Assembly (NCBI GenBank): GCA_013334335.1
Contig: JAAXXR010000004.1
Span: 1-64,000, forward strand
DNA: 64,000 bases
DNA from: Chlorobiaceae bacterium
Lineage (GTDB): Bacteria; Bacteroidota; Chlorobiia; Chlorobiales; Chlorobiaceae
Reading direction: 5' to 3'
Below the pieces are notes generated by a model. The model was not told where the DNA came from, ran no database searches, and was given only the letters and a program-made list of their open reading frames with translations. A program made the position numbers and the translations under genes. Position 1 is the first letter of the stretch; each line of letters starts with the position of its first letter. Below, piece after piece: positions 37,372 to 46,614 of the stretch.

Positions 37372-37398
37372 ACCCGTGATGCGTCACGCATCACGGGT
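37372..37398. terminator. perfect 12-bp stem-loop
   Basis: ACCCGTGATGCG pairs perfectly with CGCATCACGGGT around a three-base loop, 18 bases past the stop of the glycosyltransferase gene and before dnaE. No T-run follows on either strand. It may terminate the glycosyltransferase transcript or be a small dispersed palindromic element. Confidence 0.5.
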
Positions 37399-37416
37399 CA
37401 CGACCCAACACTCCGG

Positions 37417-38508
37417 TCAGGCCGCGATCTCCCCGGGGTGGGCCGTGGAGGTGTGGCGTTTTTTACCGGAAGCCATGGCGATCAATTCGTAGTAAAGCTT
37501 CTCATAGTTCGAAATCATATGCTTCTGGGTGAATCGCCGCTCGAACTCCTGGCGGCAGCCCAGCCGCGAAATGGTGTCGATCGTGCGGATGGCACGGATG
37601 AACTCCTGCCTGCTGTCGCAGATGAAGCCGCTTCGGCCATGGGTGATCACTTCGGGGGAAGAGCCGCAACGGCGGACGATCACGGGCGTACCGCAGGCCA
37701 TCGCCTCGATCATCACCAACCCGAAAGGCTCCGGCCAGTCGATGGTGTTGAGCAGGCCTTTCGCGTTGCGAAGCAGCTCTGACTTCCTGAGGTCGTCAAC
37801 CTCCCCGACGAATTCGATGTACGGACTGTCGAGGAGGGGCTTGATGCGCTTGGTAAAATAAGCCTTGTCGGCCGGATCGATCTTCGCGGCGATCTTGAGG
37901 GGGATCTTGCAGGCCCGGGCCATCATGATCGCCTGATCGGGCCGCTTCTCTTCAGAAAGACGACCGAGATAGAGGAAATAATCTTCCGGACAGGGATTAA
38001 AGGTGAACAGTTCTTCGGGATAACCGTGATAAATGGTCCTGGCCCAGTTGATGTCGGGTACCGGCTGGCGTTGGGCGTCGCTGATGGAGACATAGGCCAT
38101 CGTGGCGTAACGCCTGAGAATCCTGGCATAGTCCGGTGTATCAAGCCTGCCGTGCATGGTCAGGACGGTCGGGGTTGAAGAGCGGGAGGCATACGGCAGG
38201 GTGAGGTACTCCAGATGGGAGTGGATCACGTCGAATTGACCCTCCATATCCTCATAGACCTTGGCAAGCATCAGCATGTGCATGATGATGGCCGATCTGG
38301 TTTTTCGCCCGAGCCTCAGGCTCTCGGAAACCGGCGCGATGAGCCGGGCGCTTGTGGTCGAGTCACCGGATGCAAACAGGGTGACATCATGCCCCTCGGC
38401 GATCAACCCTTCGGTCAGGTTGGAGACGACTCGTTCGGTGCCACCGTATTTCTTTGGCGGGACACTTTCGAACAGCGGGGCAATCTGGGCAATTCTGAGT
38501 TTTTTCAT
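37417..38508 (-). CDS. glycosyltransferase family 4
   Basis: A 363-residue GT-B fold enzyme. The N-terminal domain has the Gly-rich donor-side loop PKKYGGTERVV and DVIHSHLEY. The C-terminal domain has YLGRLSEEKRPDQAI and the nucleotide-sugar motif WPEPFGLVMIEAMACGTPVI (E-x7-E). It transfers a sugar from a nucleotide donor in the cytoplasm. It starts 20 bases after the GH65 phosphorylase gene on the same strand, so the two probably handle the same disaccharide or oligosaccharide; acceptor and donor are not deducible. Confidence 0.85.
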   Translation of the reverse strand: MKKLRIAQIAPLFESVPPKKYGGTERVVSNLTEGLIAEGHDVTLFASGDSTTSARLIAPVSESLRLGRKTRSAIIMHMLMLAKVYEDMEGQFDVIHSHLEYLTLPYASRSSTPTVLTMHGRLDTPDYARILRRYATMAYVSISDAQRQPVPDINWARTIYHGYPEELFTFNPCPEDYFLYLGRLSEEKRPDQAIMMARACKIPLKIAAKIDPADKAYFTKRIKPLLDSPYIEFVGEVDDLRKSELLRNAKGLLNTIDWPEPFGLVMIEAMACGTPVIVRRCGSSPEVITHGRSGFICDSRQEFIRAIRTIDTISRLGCRQEFERRFTQKHMISNYEKLYYELIAMASGKKRHTSTAHPGEIAA

Positions 38509-38528
38509 CTCTTTTCAGCTCCTCTTCA

Positions 38529-40892
38529 TCATGTTGGGCAGTAACTAAGCTCATAAGGACGGTTCGTATGCAGTTTGGTGGTCTTTCCATAGATGGTGCA
38601 CGGAAGGATCAGCTCAGCATCGGCGTCAATCCGGATCGAAAGCGTGCGATGGGAAATGTCGAGATAAACGACACGGTCGCGCCACTTCACCCTGAACGCC
38701 AGGCGCTCCCATCTCCTGGGAAGCCATGGATTGAGCACGATCCTGTCCGACTTGAGCGTCAGGCCGGCAAAGCCGTGGATGACGGTCTGCCAGGTCCCTC
38801 CGACTGCGGCGGCATGGATACCCAGATCGGTGTTTTTATGCAGGTTCTTCAGGTCGAACAGCGCGGTCTTCATGAAATACCGGTAGGCGTTGACCCGCTC
38901 CGCCACGGCGAGCCCCATCATGGCATGGGTGCAATGGCTCAGTGAAGACTTATGGGCGGTCCGGGGTTCGTAATAGCGGTAATTGGCCAGTTTCTCCTCG
39001 AAGCTGAATGCGTGGGGAAACAGCAGCATCATGATCAGCACGTCCGCCTGCTTGATGAGCTGGGTCCTTCCGATGTTCCGGTAATTCACCCCCAGCGGCA
39101 TCACTGGCCGCCCCTCCCTGTCGTAGCGCACGATCACGTAATCCCTGAGCGCGAAATAACCGTCGAACTGCTCTACCAGACCGCTCTGCTGGTCCTGGGT
39201 AAACTTCAGGCTGCGGCTGACAAGCATCCACTTCAACGGCTCGCGCTCATCGAGGCCGATTTTGGAGCAAACGGCGTCGAGCACCTCGGGGTTGGTGCTT
39301 GACACATGCTTGTACAGCATGGCAGCCAATCGAAGATGCCACTTGACCAGGAAATTGGTATAGGCGTTGTTGTTGACGTGTTCATGGAACTCGTCGGGAC
39401 CGATGACCGTGTGGATTTCAAACTCCTCCCCCGGCTTGACCGTCCGACTCTCCCAGAAACGCGCCGTCTGGAAAATCATCTCGATGCCGTAACGAAGGAG
39501 GAAGTCCTCGTCTCCGGTGACCCTGAAATATCGTTCGACACCATAGATGACATCCGATACGATATGGTCCTCTTCGGTGCCCGTATAGATCAGCCGTATG
39601 GTCTTTTCAAGCTTCGACGCGAAACGGGGCGTGACATCCTCTCCGGTTGTGGCCGATTCCCATGCATACTTTGCCCCGCGATACCCCATCTTTTCGGCGT
39701 TCCTCATGGCACCCGGCAGGGTATTGTACCGATACATCAGCAGGTTGCGCGCAATCGGGGGGAAGTTGTAGACATAAAATGGCAGAATGAAGATCTCGGT
39801 ATCCCAGAAAGCGTGACCGAGGTAGCCTTCGGAGCTGAGAAATTTCGCACCGATGCCTGAAGGACCGGTCGGGCCGTTGATCAGAAGCTGGTAGATGTTG
39901 TATCGAAGAGCCATGAGGGCCTGTGGGTCGCCATCGATATGGACATCAGCCTGTTCCCACTTTGAGCGCCAGGCATCCAGGTGCTCTTCGATCTCCCGCC
40001 GAGCCCCCTTGCGAACATAACTCTTGAGTCGGCAGATCGTATCCCTGAAGAGGCTGTGGGGCGGAGACTCAAGGCTTGTCGCGACCACGGCCAGCTTCTC
40101 GAACTCGTACGTGCGACCTCTTGCGGCATCGATCGTGATCTCGCTGGTGAATTTCTCACCGTAGATTCTCGGTTCCCACTGCAACGGCTCCCCGAGGGGA
40201 GAAATCAGCTTCCATGAGGCCGCTTCGGCTATCCTGACGCCACGCTCCCGGGTCTTCATCTCCAGGTACATGAAGTTCCTGCCTCGCTCGATCTTTTCAA
40301 GCTGGAGATGCTTGTAGAGTTCCCTGGGGAAATAACCACGGTTGAACACCTCGCCGTTCAATCCTGAGAGTACCCGGATTTTTCCTGAGAAGTTTTTCGG
40401 GGTCACCCGGACATTCATGTAACCCAGATGCGGGGCGTGCATGCACGCAAGCCGGATGGTTTCGAGGGTGAGTATCATGCCGGACGAGTTGCGCAACACG
40501 CTCCTTCGATGGAGCAGCCCCTTTTTCATGTCCAGCACCTGCTCATGCGAGATCACCTTGCAGGTCGACAGGCAGAACTTCTCGCCTTCATGCCACACCG
40601 ACACATCGGTCCACATCGGACACTTGACCAGTTCCTCGACATCGGACTCCGACTTGTCGAACACTCCAGCAATATACATGCCGCCACAATGTCCGGGAGG
40701 GAGCTCTTCAAGGCTGCCCCTGATGTTCAGATAACCGTTCCCAATGGTCAGCAACGTCTCGTTGACCTGTATCAGTTTGGGTGTTTTCCTGAACCCCTTG
40801 ACCCGAAAAAGCCACTCTTCCGACGACAATTCAAAAAGAGCTGTGGCCTCCCCTCCCGCAGGATCGGTACGTGCTGAAAATCCAGTTGACAT
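38529..40892 (-). CDS. glycoside hydrolase family 65 phosphorylase
   Basis: A 787-residue enzyme of the maltose/trehalose/kojibiose phosphorylase family. The (alpha/alpha)6 barrel has the general-acid glutamate in VIGPDEFHEHVNNNAYTN, with FWDTEIFILPFY and SLSHCTHAMMGLA also family-typical. It splits an alpha-glucoside with phosphate, giving beta-glucose 1-phosphate, and can run in reverse. The start is supported by GGGAGG shortly upstream. The usual partner, beta-phosphoglucomutase, is not adjacent; instead a GT4 glycosyltransferase follows. Which disaccharide it uses cannot be told. Confidence 0.88.
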   Translation of the reverse strand: MSTGFSARTDPAGGEATALFELSSEEWLFRVKGFRKTPKLIQVNETLLTIGNGYLNIRGSLEELPPGHCGGMYIAGVFDKSESDVEELVKCPMWTDVSVWHEGEKFCLSTCKVISHEQVLDMKKGLLHRRSVLRNSSGMILTLETIRLACMHAPHLGYMNVRVTPKNFSGKIRVLSGLNGEVFNRGYFPRELYKHLQLEKIERGRNFMYLEMKTRERGVRIAEAASWKLISPLGEPLQWEPRIYGEKFTSEITIDAARGRTYEFEKLAVVATSLESPPHSLFRDTICRLKSYVRKGARREIEEHLDAWRSKWEQADVHIDGDPQALMALRYNIYQLLINGPTGPSGIGAKFLSSEGYLGHAFWDTEIFILPFYVYNFPPIARNLLMYRYNTLPGAMRNAEKMGYRGAKYAWESATTGEDVTPRFASKLEKTIRLIYTGTEEDHIVSDVIYGVERYFRVTGDEDFLLRYGIEMIFQTARFWESRTVKPGEEFEIHTVIGPDEFHEHVNNNAYTNFLVKWHLRLAAMLYKHVSSTNPEVLDAVCSKIGLDEREPLKWMLVSRSLKFTQDQQSGLVEQFDGYFALRDYVIVRYDREGRPVMPLGVNYRNIGRTQLIKQADVLIMMLLFPHAFSFEEKLANYRYYEPRTAHKSSLSHCTHAMMGLAVAERVNAYRYFMKTALFDLKNLHKNTDLGIHAAAVGGTWQTVIHGFAGLTLKSDRIVLNPWLPRRWERLAFRVKWRDRVVYLDISHRTLSIRIDADAELILPCTIYGKTTKLHTNRPYELSYCPT

Positions 40893-41196
40893 CAGGCCTC
40901 CCTGGGAATGCCGCTTGATACGTAGTTACCTCGATCACTATTCGAAACACGTTATCAGGGGAACGGGTTACCGAGCCGGACCAAACACAACCTGAAACTG
41001 CATACTATTACTACAAGATTAACGGCCGGAAAGTTCACCCGGTGCTTCAAGCCGGCTCCGGCAAGCCCTGTTGGGGACGCCGTTTCAGGCCACACATCTT
41101 TCCCGACAACTGGCGATACTATGGCTTGCGCCTGATTTTTTCGTATGTTATGCATTAAGATATTCAACCGATCAACCTTATAGGCAACCGTCCACT
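40893..41196. other. divergent promoter region, no gene seen
   Basis: The gap separates the GH65 gene (minus) from the LRR gene (plus). A possible promoter for the latter is TTGCGC near 41125 with TATGCA 17 bases on. The frame upstream of the LRR protein is open here, but its translation lacks sequence character, so I leave it as leader. Confidence 0.35.
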
Positions 41197-42396
41197 TTGG
41201 AGCAAAACATCTATAAACAGTGCCCGGTCTGCGGCTTCCCGCTGACCGAACAGAATGCTATCTGCCCGAGATGCGGCAATGACATTCTCGAAGACATCTC
41301 GACCCTCGACGAACAGAATCTCGAGAAGCATTATCGCATCATCGAGGACAAGAGAGCCGAATGGTACATCCGCTGTCTGGCCGAAAACCTCGAAACCGGC
41401 AAAAGCCCGTCAGTAAACTTCGGGCCGGAATTTTTCAGCTCCACGCAATCCAAAACGCCGGTACAGGCGCCCCACAGCGACCGGGATGACCTGCCCGCAA
41501 CCAGAGCCATGCTGCTCCGTGATCCGAACAAGCGCATGGAGCTCTACAAATGGCTGAGCGCCGACTGGAAAGAGGTGGTGCGGAACAACCTGAAGATCCA
41601 GAGGGAGCCTGGCGATACCGAAATGCTTGAGTTTCTGAACACCACGAGCCTGCGGTGCGACAACCACCGGATCCACCATCTCGGTCCGGTGAGCCTGCTG
41701 GAAAACCTTCAGCAACTCCGCTGCGATGAAACCCCGGTGGAAAGTCTCGAACCGCTGCGATACCTGAGAAAGCTGAAACGCCTGTACGCGTTTGACTGCG
41801 ATTTCACCTCCCTTGAGCCATTGCGGGATATCCGATCACTGAAACTGCTCTGGATCTCGAGCACCGAGGTCAGCGACCTCTCCGCTGTCAGCGGCCTGGA
41901 GAATCTCGAGGAACTTTACTGTTCAGAAACCCCCATCAGTGACCTCTCCCCGATCGCCGGGCTTACAAACCTTGAAAAGCTGAGCTGCTACAAGACCGAG
42001 ATCAGCTCGATCGAAGCCCTGAGAGGCCTGACGAACCTGATCGAGCTCGGCATCAACAGCACCGGCATCACCTCGATCGAGCCTATCTCCGGGCTCACCA
42101 ACCTTGAATACCTCCGCTGCAGCCGCACCCCGATCAAAAGCCTCGAACCGTTGCGAAACCTGGTCAATCTGAGGGAGCTGAGCATCGAGCAGACCGGCGT
42201 GCACAACCTGGACCCCCTCACCGGGCTCAACGATCTCGAGGAGCTCATCATGACCGGAACCACTGTCGACTCCCTCCTTCCGGTGATGCACCTGCATAAC
42301 CTCGAAAAGCTGGAGCTCTCTGCGGCCTGCGTTCCGGAGTTCGAACTTGAACGGTTCGTCAGGGAACACCCGGACTGCGATGTCGTCATCAAATAA
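41197..42396 (+). CDS. zinc-ribbon leucine-rich-repeat protein
   Basis: I start at TTG 41197, which puts a zinc ribbon (CPVCG, 14 residues on CPRCGN) at the very N-terminus; the frame is open to 41071, so up to 42 more residues are possible. After a charged linker (to about residue 170) come about nine 22-residue LRRs of the SDS22/internalin type, such as LSPIAGLTNLEKLSCYKTEI. There is no signal peptide, so it is probably cytoplasmic and a protein-protein interaction platform. Partners unknown. Confidence 0.75.
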   Translation: MEQNIYKQCPVCGFPLTEQNAICPRCGNDILEDISTLDEQNLEKHYRIIEDKRAEWYIRCLAENLETGKSPSVNFGPEFFSSTQSKTPVQAPHSDRDDLPATRAMLLRDPNKRMELYKWLSADWKEVVRNNLKIQREPGDTEMLEFLNTTSLRCDNHRIHHLGPVSLLENLQQLRCDETPVESLEPLRYLRKLKRLYAFDCDFTSLEPLRDIRSLKLLWISSTEVSDLSAVSGLENLEELYCSETPISDLSPIAGLTNLEKLSCYKTEISSIEALRGLTNLIELGINSTGITSIEPISGLTNLEYLRCSRTPIKSLEPLRNLVNLRELSIEQTGVHNLDPLTGLNDLEELIMTGTTVDSLLPVMHLHNLEKLELSAACVPEFELERFVREHPDCDVVIK

Positions 42397-42402
42397 CGGA
42401 AA

Positions 42403-42434
42403 CGAGGCTGCCTCAACAGGATGAGGCAGCCTCG
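42403..42434. terminator. 13-bp stem-loop between convergent genes
   Basis: CGAGGCTGCCTCA pairs with TGAGGCAGCCTCG around a six-base loop, seven bases past the LRR-gene stop and 32 bases from the pycB stop. It is a probable bidirectional terminator, although T-runs are short. Confidence 0.7.
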
Positions 42435-42465
42435 TCAGTCTCCTATCAGTCTCATCACCTCGAAC

Positions 42466-44337
42466 CTATTCGAGGAACACGATGGTCTGTCCGGTGGAGA
42501 CCGAATCCCCTTTCTTGATCATGACGGCAGAAACCCTGCCGGCTGCCGGTGATTTCACCGGAGACTCCATCTTCATGGCTTCGAGTATGGCCAGGTCCTG
42601 CCCTTCCGCCACCGTGTCACCAACCTTCACCTCAACCGAGACCACATTGCCCGGCATCAATGCCGTGACCGGAGTGCCCTGGTGCTGCCGCAGCGGCGCC
42701 ATCTGAGGGATCGTGACCGGCTGCATGCCGGGAGCGACCGACTGCGCCATGGCGACACCGTCGGCGATCACGACGTTGAACGACTTGCCGTCGACCATCA
42801 CCAGATAGTTGCCCGACAGTGAGCGCGTCGCGGGACGGATCAGCTCCTGCAGGCGCTCCGGCAGGGTCATGCCGTGCGAGGTCACCTTCAGCTCCTCTTC
42901 GTCCTTCTTGGCTTCGGCCTCGGCTTCGACATCTTTCTTGTAGCGGATACCGAGCGGCTTGTCGCCCAGCAGGAACTCGATGCCCTTGGTGCCGCAGGTC
43001 GCGGCGATGAAGATGTTCTCGTCGGTCTCAGGCAAATGCGCATCCCTCAGCAGTTTGCGGTTGTGCTCGACACCGAGGTCCGGATTGCGGTCGTTGATGT
43101 CGTGCACATCCTGAACCGTCGGCTCGAGGCCGAGCTGTTCGGCGGCAAGGCGCACCACTTCCGGATCGGCAGGCGCAGGCGTCTTGCCGAAATAGCCGAG
43201 CACCATCTTGCCGTACCCGTCGACGATCTTTTTCCAGGGGCCCTGCACCGTGTTGGCGAACGCCTGCTGGAAGTAGAATTGGGAGACGGGTGTCACCGAA
43301 GCACCGAATCCACCCTTGGCCACCACCTCGCGCATGTTGCGGATCACCTCCGGGAAAAAGTGCAGCGTGTTGTGGTCGCGCATCATCTGCGTGTTCGCGG
43401 TCAGCGCTCCGCCAGGCATCGGTGAGAACGGAATGACCGGGTTGACCTCCTTGGCCTCCGGGGGCATATAGTATTTATCCATGTGCTCGATGAACAGGGC
43501 TTCAACCTCGAGAATCTTCTCGTGGTCGATGTCGAGCGTATAGTCGGTCCCGCGCAGACGGTGCCACATCGTGAGGATGTCAACCTCGGCCGTTCCGCCG
43601 CTGACCGGAGCCATGGCAAGGTCGATGATGTCGATACCCGCCTGGATGGCCGCAAAATTGCACGCCACGCCCATGCCGGCGGTGTCGTGCGTATGAAACT
43701 GGAGCACGGTGTCTTCGGGGAGCATCTTGCGGGCACCCTTCACGGTCTCGTACACGACCGCCGGAGTGGTCGTGCCCGACGCATCCTTGAACGCGATGCT
43801 GTCGAACGGAATACCTGCGTCGAGGATCTCCCTGAGCTTGTCGAGATAAAATTGCGGAGTATGACAGTAACTCTCCTTCAGACCCGGAGGCAGTCCCATC
43901 AGGGCGATAACCACCTGGTGCTTCAGTCCTGCATCCACGATGCACTTTCCTGACCAGGAGAGGTTACGCACGTCCATGAGGGCGTCGAAGTTGCGAATGG
44001 TGCTGACACCGTGTTTCTTGAACAGCTTCGCATGCAGGTCGATGATATCCCTGGACTGCGAAACGAGTCCGACGACATTCGACCCCCTGGAAAGGGTCTG
44101 CAGGTTGATATCAGGACCGACAACCCTGCGGCAGGCGTCCATCATGTCGAACGCATCCTCCTGGCAGTAGAAGTAGAGGCTCTGGAACCGTGCGCCACCG
44201 CCGATCTCGAAATTGTCGGTACCGGCCAGGACCGCAGCCTCGAGCACCGGAAGGAAATCCTCGGTTTTGACCCTTGCCCCGTAACAGGACTGGAACCCGT
44301 CGCGGAAGGAGACATCCATAAACCGTATTTTTTTCAT
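42466..44337 (-). CDS. pycB: pyruvate carboxylase subunit B / oxaloacetate decarboxylase alpha-type
   Basis: A 623-residue carboxyltransferase with its own biotin carrier domain. The HMGL-like barrel starts with DVSFRDGFQSCYGAR and has the metal/substrate residues FKDASGTTTP and FHTHDTAGMG. A conserved carboxylase domain follows, and the C-terminal biotinyl domain has EAMKMES with the biotinylated lysine. It joins carboxybiotin with pyruvate to make oxaloacetate, an anaplerotic step for the TCA or reverse TCA cycle. The biotin carboxylase subunit is not in this window, and a sodium-pump decarboxylase partner is not seen either. The fumarase gene directly upstream fits central C4 metabolism. 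Confidence 0.88.
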   Translation of the reverse strand: MKKIRFMDVSFRDGFQSCYGARVKTEDFLPVLEAAVLAGTDNFEIGGGARFQSLYFYCQEDAFDMMDACRRVVGPDINLQTLSRGSNVVGLVSQSRDIIDLHAKLFKKHGVSTIRNFDALMDVRNLSWSGKCIVDAGLKHQVVIALMGLPPGLKESYCHTPQFYLDKLREILDAGIPFDSIAFKDASGTTTPAVVYETVKGARKMLPEDTVLQFHTHDTAGMGVACNFAAIQAGIDIIDLAMAPVSGGTAEVDILTMWHRLRGTDYTLDIDHEKILEVEALFIEHMDKYYMPPEAKEVNPVIPFSPMPGGALTANTQMMRDHNTLHFFPEVIRNMREVVAKGGFGASVTPVSQFYFQQAFANTVQGPWKKIVDGYGKMVLGYFGKTPAPADPEVVRLAAEQLGLEPTVQDVHDINDRNPDLGVEHNRKLLRDAHLPETDENIFIAATCGTKGIEFLLGDKPLGIRYKKDVEAEAEAKKDEEELKVTSHGMTLPERLQELIRPATRSLSGNYLVMVDGKSFNVVIADGVAMAQSVAPGMQPVTIPQMAPLRQHQGTPVTALMPGNVVSVEVKVGDTVAEGQDLAILEAMKMESPVKSPAAGRVSAVMIKKGDSVSTGQTIVFLE

Positions 44338-44401
44338 AACGTCTTGCCTGGGTTGTGCTTGCGCATTTACTGATGCTGTTTATTGTGAATCTCCTGCCTT
44401 T

Positions 44402-45928
44402 TCAGCGGGCACCCTCGACCTTGAGGTGGGCGAACGATTCGTCCTCGACCGTCTGGTGCAGGCTGTTGCCGTGAGCGTCCATGGTGACAATCGCAGGGAA
44501 CGACTCGACCTGAAGATGCCACATGGCCTCCGGGACCCCCATCTCTTCAAGGAAATGGACCCCGGTCACGCGCTTGATGCAACGGGCATAATAGACGGCC
44601 GCCCCGCCGATAGCGTTCAGGTAGACGGCCCCGGACTCCTTCATACCCTGCAGGGTCTTCGGTCCCATACCCCCTTTGCCGATGACCACCCTGAGGCCAA
44701 GTTTCCTGATGACGTCCGCCTGGTAGGGCTCCTCGCGGATGGAGGTTGTGGGTCCTGCAGAGGTGATCACGTACTCACCAGACTCGTTTTTCATCACCAC
44801 CGGTCCACAGTGATAGATGATCCCGTCCTTCGTATCAAGCTCTCCGGGAAGATCGTGGTGCATGACGTAATGGTGGAAGGCATCACGTCCGGTATGCATC
44901 TGTCCGTTGACGATCACGATGTCGCCGACCTTGAGCTTCCTGACCTCAGCCTCGGTAACCGGAGCCTGGAGGACCACCTCACGACCGGTCAGCGGAATAC
45001 CGGCGCCCTTTGCCAAACGCTTGATCTCGTCCGGAAGGCGGTACTGCCAGGCTATGATCGCGCCCTCTGCCGGGTCAAGGATCACGCCGAGCCTCCGGTA
45101 TGCCCAGCAGTTGTAGGCTACCGACACGTAGAAGCTTGCCGGCACGCGATGCGACTTGCCGATCTTGCAGCCGAGAAGGGTCGTTTTACCGGCAAAGCCC
45201 ATCGGTCCGATATCGAGCCGATTGGCTCGCTCCATGATCTCCCGCTCGAGGAGGTCAAGCTCGGGGTCCGCATTCCGGTCGTCTACCGTGCGGAGCAGCT
45301 GATGTTTGGCGAGGTCGAAGCTGCTGGTCCGATCGCCGCCGATGCCGACACCGATGAATCCGGGGCTGCATCCCTGCCCCTGCGCCTGGAATACGGCATG
45401 CATGATGCATTTGCGGACACCGTCGATATCGCGTGCTGCGCGACCCAGTCCCGGCACCTCCATCGGAAGCGAATACTGGATATTCTTGTTCTCGCAACCG
45501 CCGCCCTTGAGAATGAGCTTCACCTCGATTTCGTCACGCTCCCATGGTTCGAAATGGATGACCGGGAAATGGTCGCCCAGGTTGTTGCCGGAATTCTTTC
45601 CGGTAAACGCATCGACCGCATTCGGACGAAGCTTTCCCCTTTTGGTCGCTTCGGCGATCCCTGCCTCGATCTCCCTTTTTATGAAAAGCTGGTCAGCCCC
45701 CTTCGGGGTATGCACGAAAAAGGTCGGCATGCCCGTATCCTGGCAGACCGGAGAGTTGCAGTCAACGGCCATGTCGATATTGACCGAAATGGTCGACATC
45801 GCCAGGTCGGCCCGGCTGTCCGGTGCCTCCTGTTCGATAGCCTTTGCAATCGCCCTGCGGACATCGCTCGGAAGATTCGCCGATGTTTCGGTGATCAGCG
45901 CGATTACCGAGTCCCTGAGATGTTTCAT
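44402..45928 (-). CDS. fumA: class I (iron-sulfur) fumarate hydratase
   Basis: A 508-residue single-chain class I fumarase with the alpha and beta parts fused. I start at MKHLRDSVIAL rather than 13 codons upstream. Candidate [4Fe-4S] ligands are Cys in SPVCQDTGMP, GQGCSPGFIG and the later VAYNCWAY/LLGCKIGKS region. The C-terminal half has GPTTSIREEPYQADVIRKLG and IGKGGMG, typical of the beta part. It interconverts fumarate and malate and is oxygen-sensitive, fitting an anaerobe. It lies 64 bases upstream of pycB on the same strand. A class II fumarase is also present at 53120-54511. Confidence 0.9.
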   Translation of the reverse strand: MKHLRDSVIALITETSANLPSDVRRAIAKAIEQEAPDSRADLAMSTISVNIDMAVDCNSPVCQDTGMPTFFVHTPKGADQLFIKREIEAGIAEATKRGKLRPNAVDAFTGKNSGNNLGDHFPVIHFEPWERDEIEVKLILKGGGCENKNIQYSLPMEVPGLGRAARDIDGVRKCIMHAVFQAQGQGCSPGFIGVGIGGDRTSSFDLAKHQLLRTVDDRNADPELDLLEREIMERANRLDIGPMGFAGKTTLLGCKIGKSHRVPASFYVSVAYNCWAYRRLGVILDPAEGAIIAWQYRLPDEIKRLAKGAGIPLTGREVVLQAPVTEAEVRKLKVGDIVIVNGQMHTGRDAFHHYVMHHDLPGELDTKDGIIYHCGPVVMKNESGEYVITSAGPTTSIREEPYQADVIRKLGLRVVIGKGGMGPKTLQGMKESGAVYLNAIGGAAVYYARCIKRVTGVHFLEEMGVPEAMWHLQVESFPAIVTMDAHGNSLHQTVEDESFAHLKVEGAR

Positions 45929-45973
45929 ATTCGTAAAAAAGATGGTGTTGGAGTAGTGGATGATCACACAGGA

Positions 45974-46411
45974 TCAGCCGGGAATCGCCTTGTCGACCGC
46001 ATCCTGCTTGACGAGAAGCACAGGAATGGCCGCTGAACGGAAAACCGCTTCGGCCACGCTGCCCATCATGATACGCATGAGTCCGCTCCTGCCATGGGAT
46101 CCCATGATGATCAGGTCGGCAAACCAGTCATGCGCATGCTTGATAATGGCGTCGGTAGGTACTCCATGCACCACCTTGACGTCAGCCATCAGCCCTTTTT
46201 TCTTCTCGGCCATGAGCATCTTCGTGAAACTCTCCGAAAGCGGATTCTCTTCGTCCATCGATTTTCGGACGATGCTCATATCAGGCTCCTGAATATGCAG
46301 AAAACGGACGTGCGCGTTGACACGGCGGGCGAACTCTATGGCGTATCGTACGGCCTTGTCTGAAGTATCGGAATAGTCTGTCGGGCAAAGAATCTTGGAA
46401 AGCTGTATCAT
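45974..46411 (-). CDS. universal stress protein, UspA family
   Basis: A 145-residue Usp-domain protein: ILCPTDYSDTSDKAVRYAIEFA at the N-terminus and the ATP-binding-type GSHGRSGLMRIMMGSVAEAV near the C-terminus (G-x2-G-x9-G(S/T)). Members bind ATP or act in stress survival; the exact role is unknown. It lies upstream of the class I fumarase on the same strand and faces a divergent gene across about 200 bases that should hold both promoters. Confidence 0.9.
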   Translation of the reverse strand: MIQLSKILCPTDYSDTSDKAVRYAIEFARRVNAHVRFLHIQEPDMSIVRKSMDEENPLSESFTKMLMAEKKKGLMADVKVVHGVPTDAIIKHAHDWFADLIIMGSHGRSGLMRIMMGSVAEAVFRSAAIPVLLVKQDAVDKAIPG

Positions 46412-46614
46412 TGATGCTGCTCGGTTTGCGGATATGTCTGGCTGAGAAAAAGGCTGGACCTCAAGTGCCTAATTTACATTTTTTCCTGATTTTTTTAACC
46501 TTCAGCGGTTAGGAGGCTCATCCATCTCGAGAGTCGCGGGCGTAACGGATCGCATGCGGCAAAATCCCGTTTTTAGGGTAGTATGAAGCTGGAAACCCTA
46601 TCATCCCAGATGCC

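Noticed and set aside
42466..44337. sodium-pumping oxaloacetate decarboxylase complex
   Set aside because: The beta and gamma membrane subunits are absent, so a carboxylase role is more likely.
44426..46036. 536-codon open frame antisense to the class I fumarase
   Set aside because: The fumarase strand shows all family motifs; the antisense translation has no recognisable fold.
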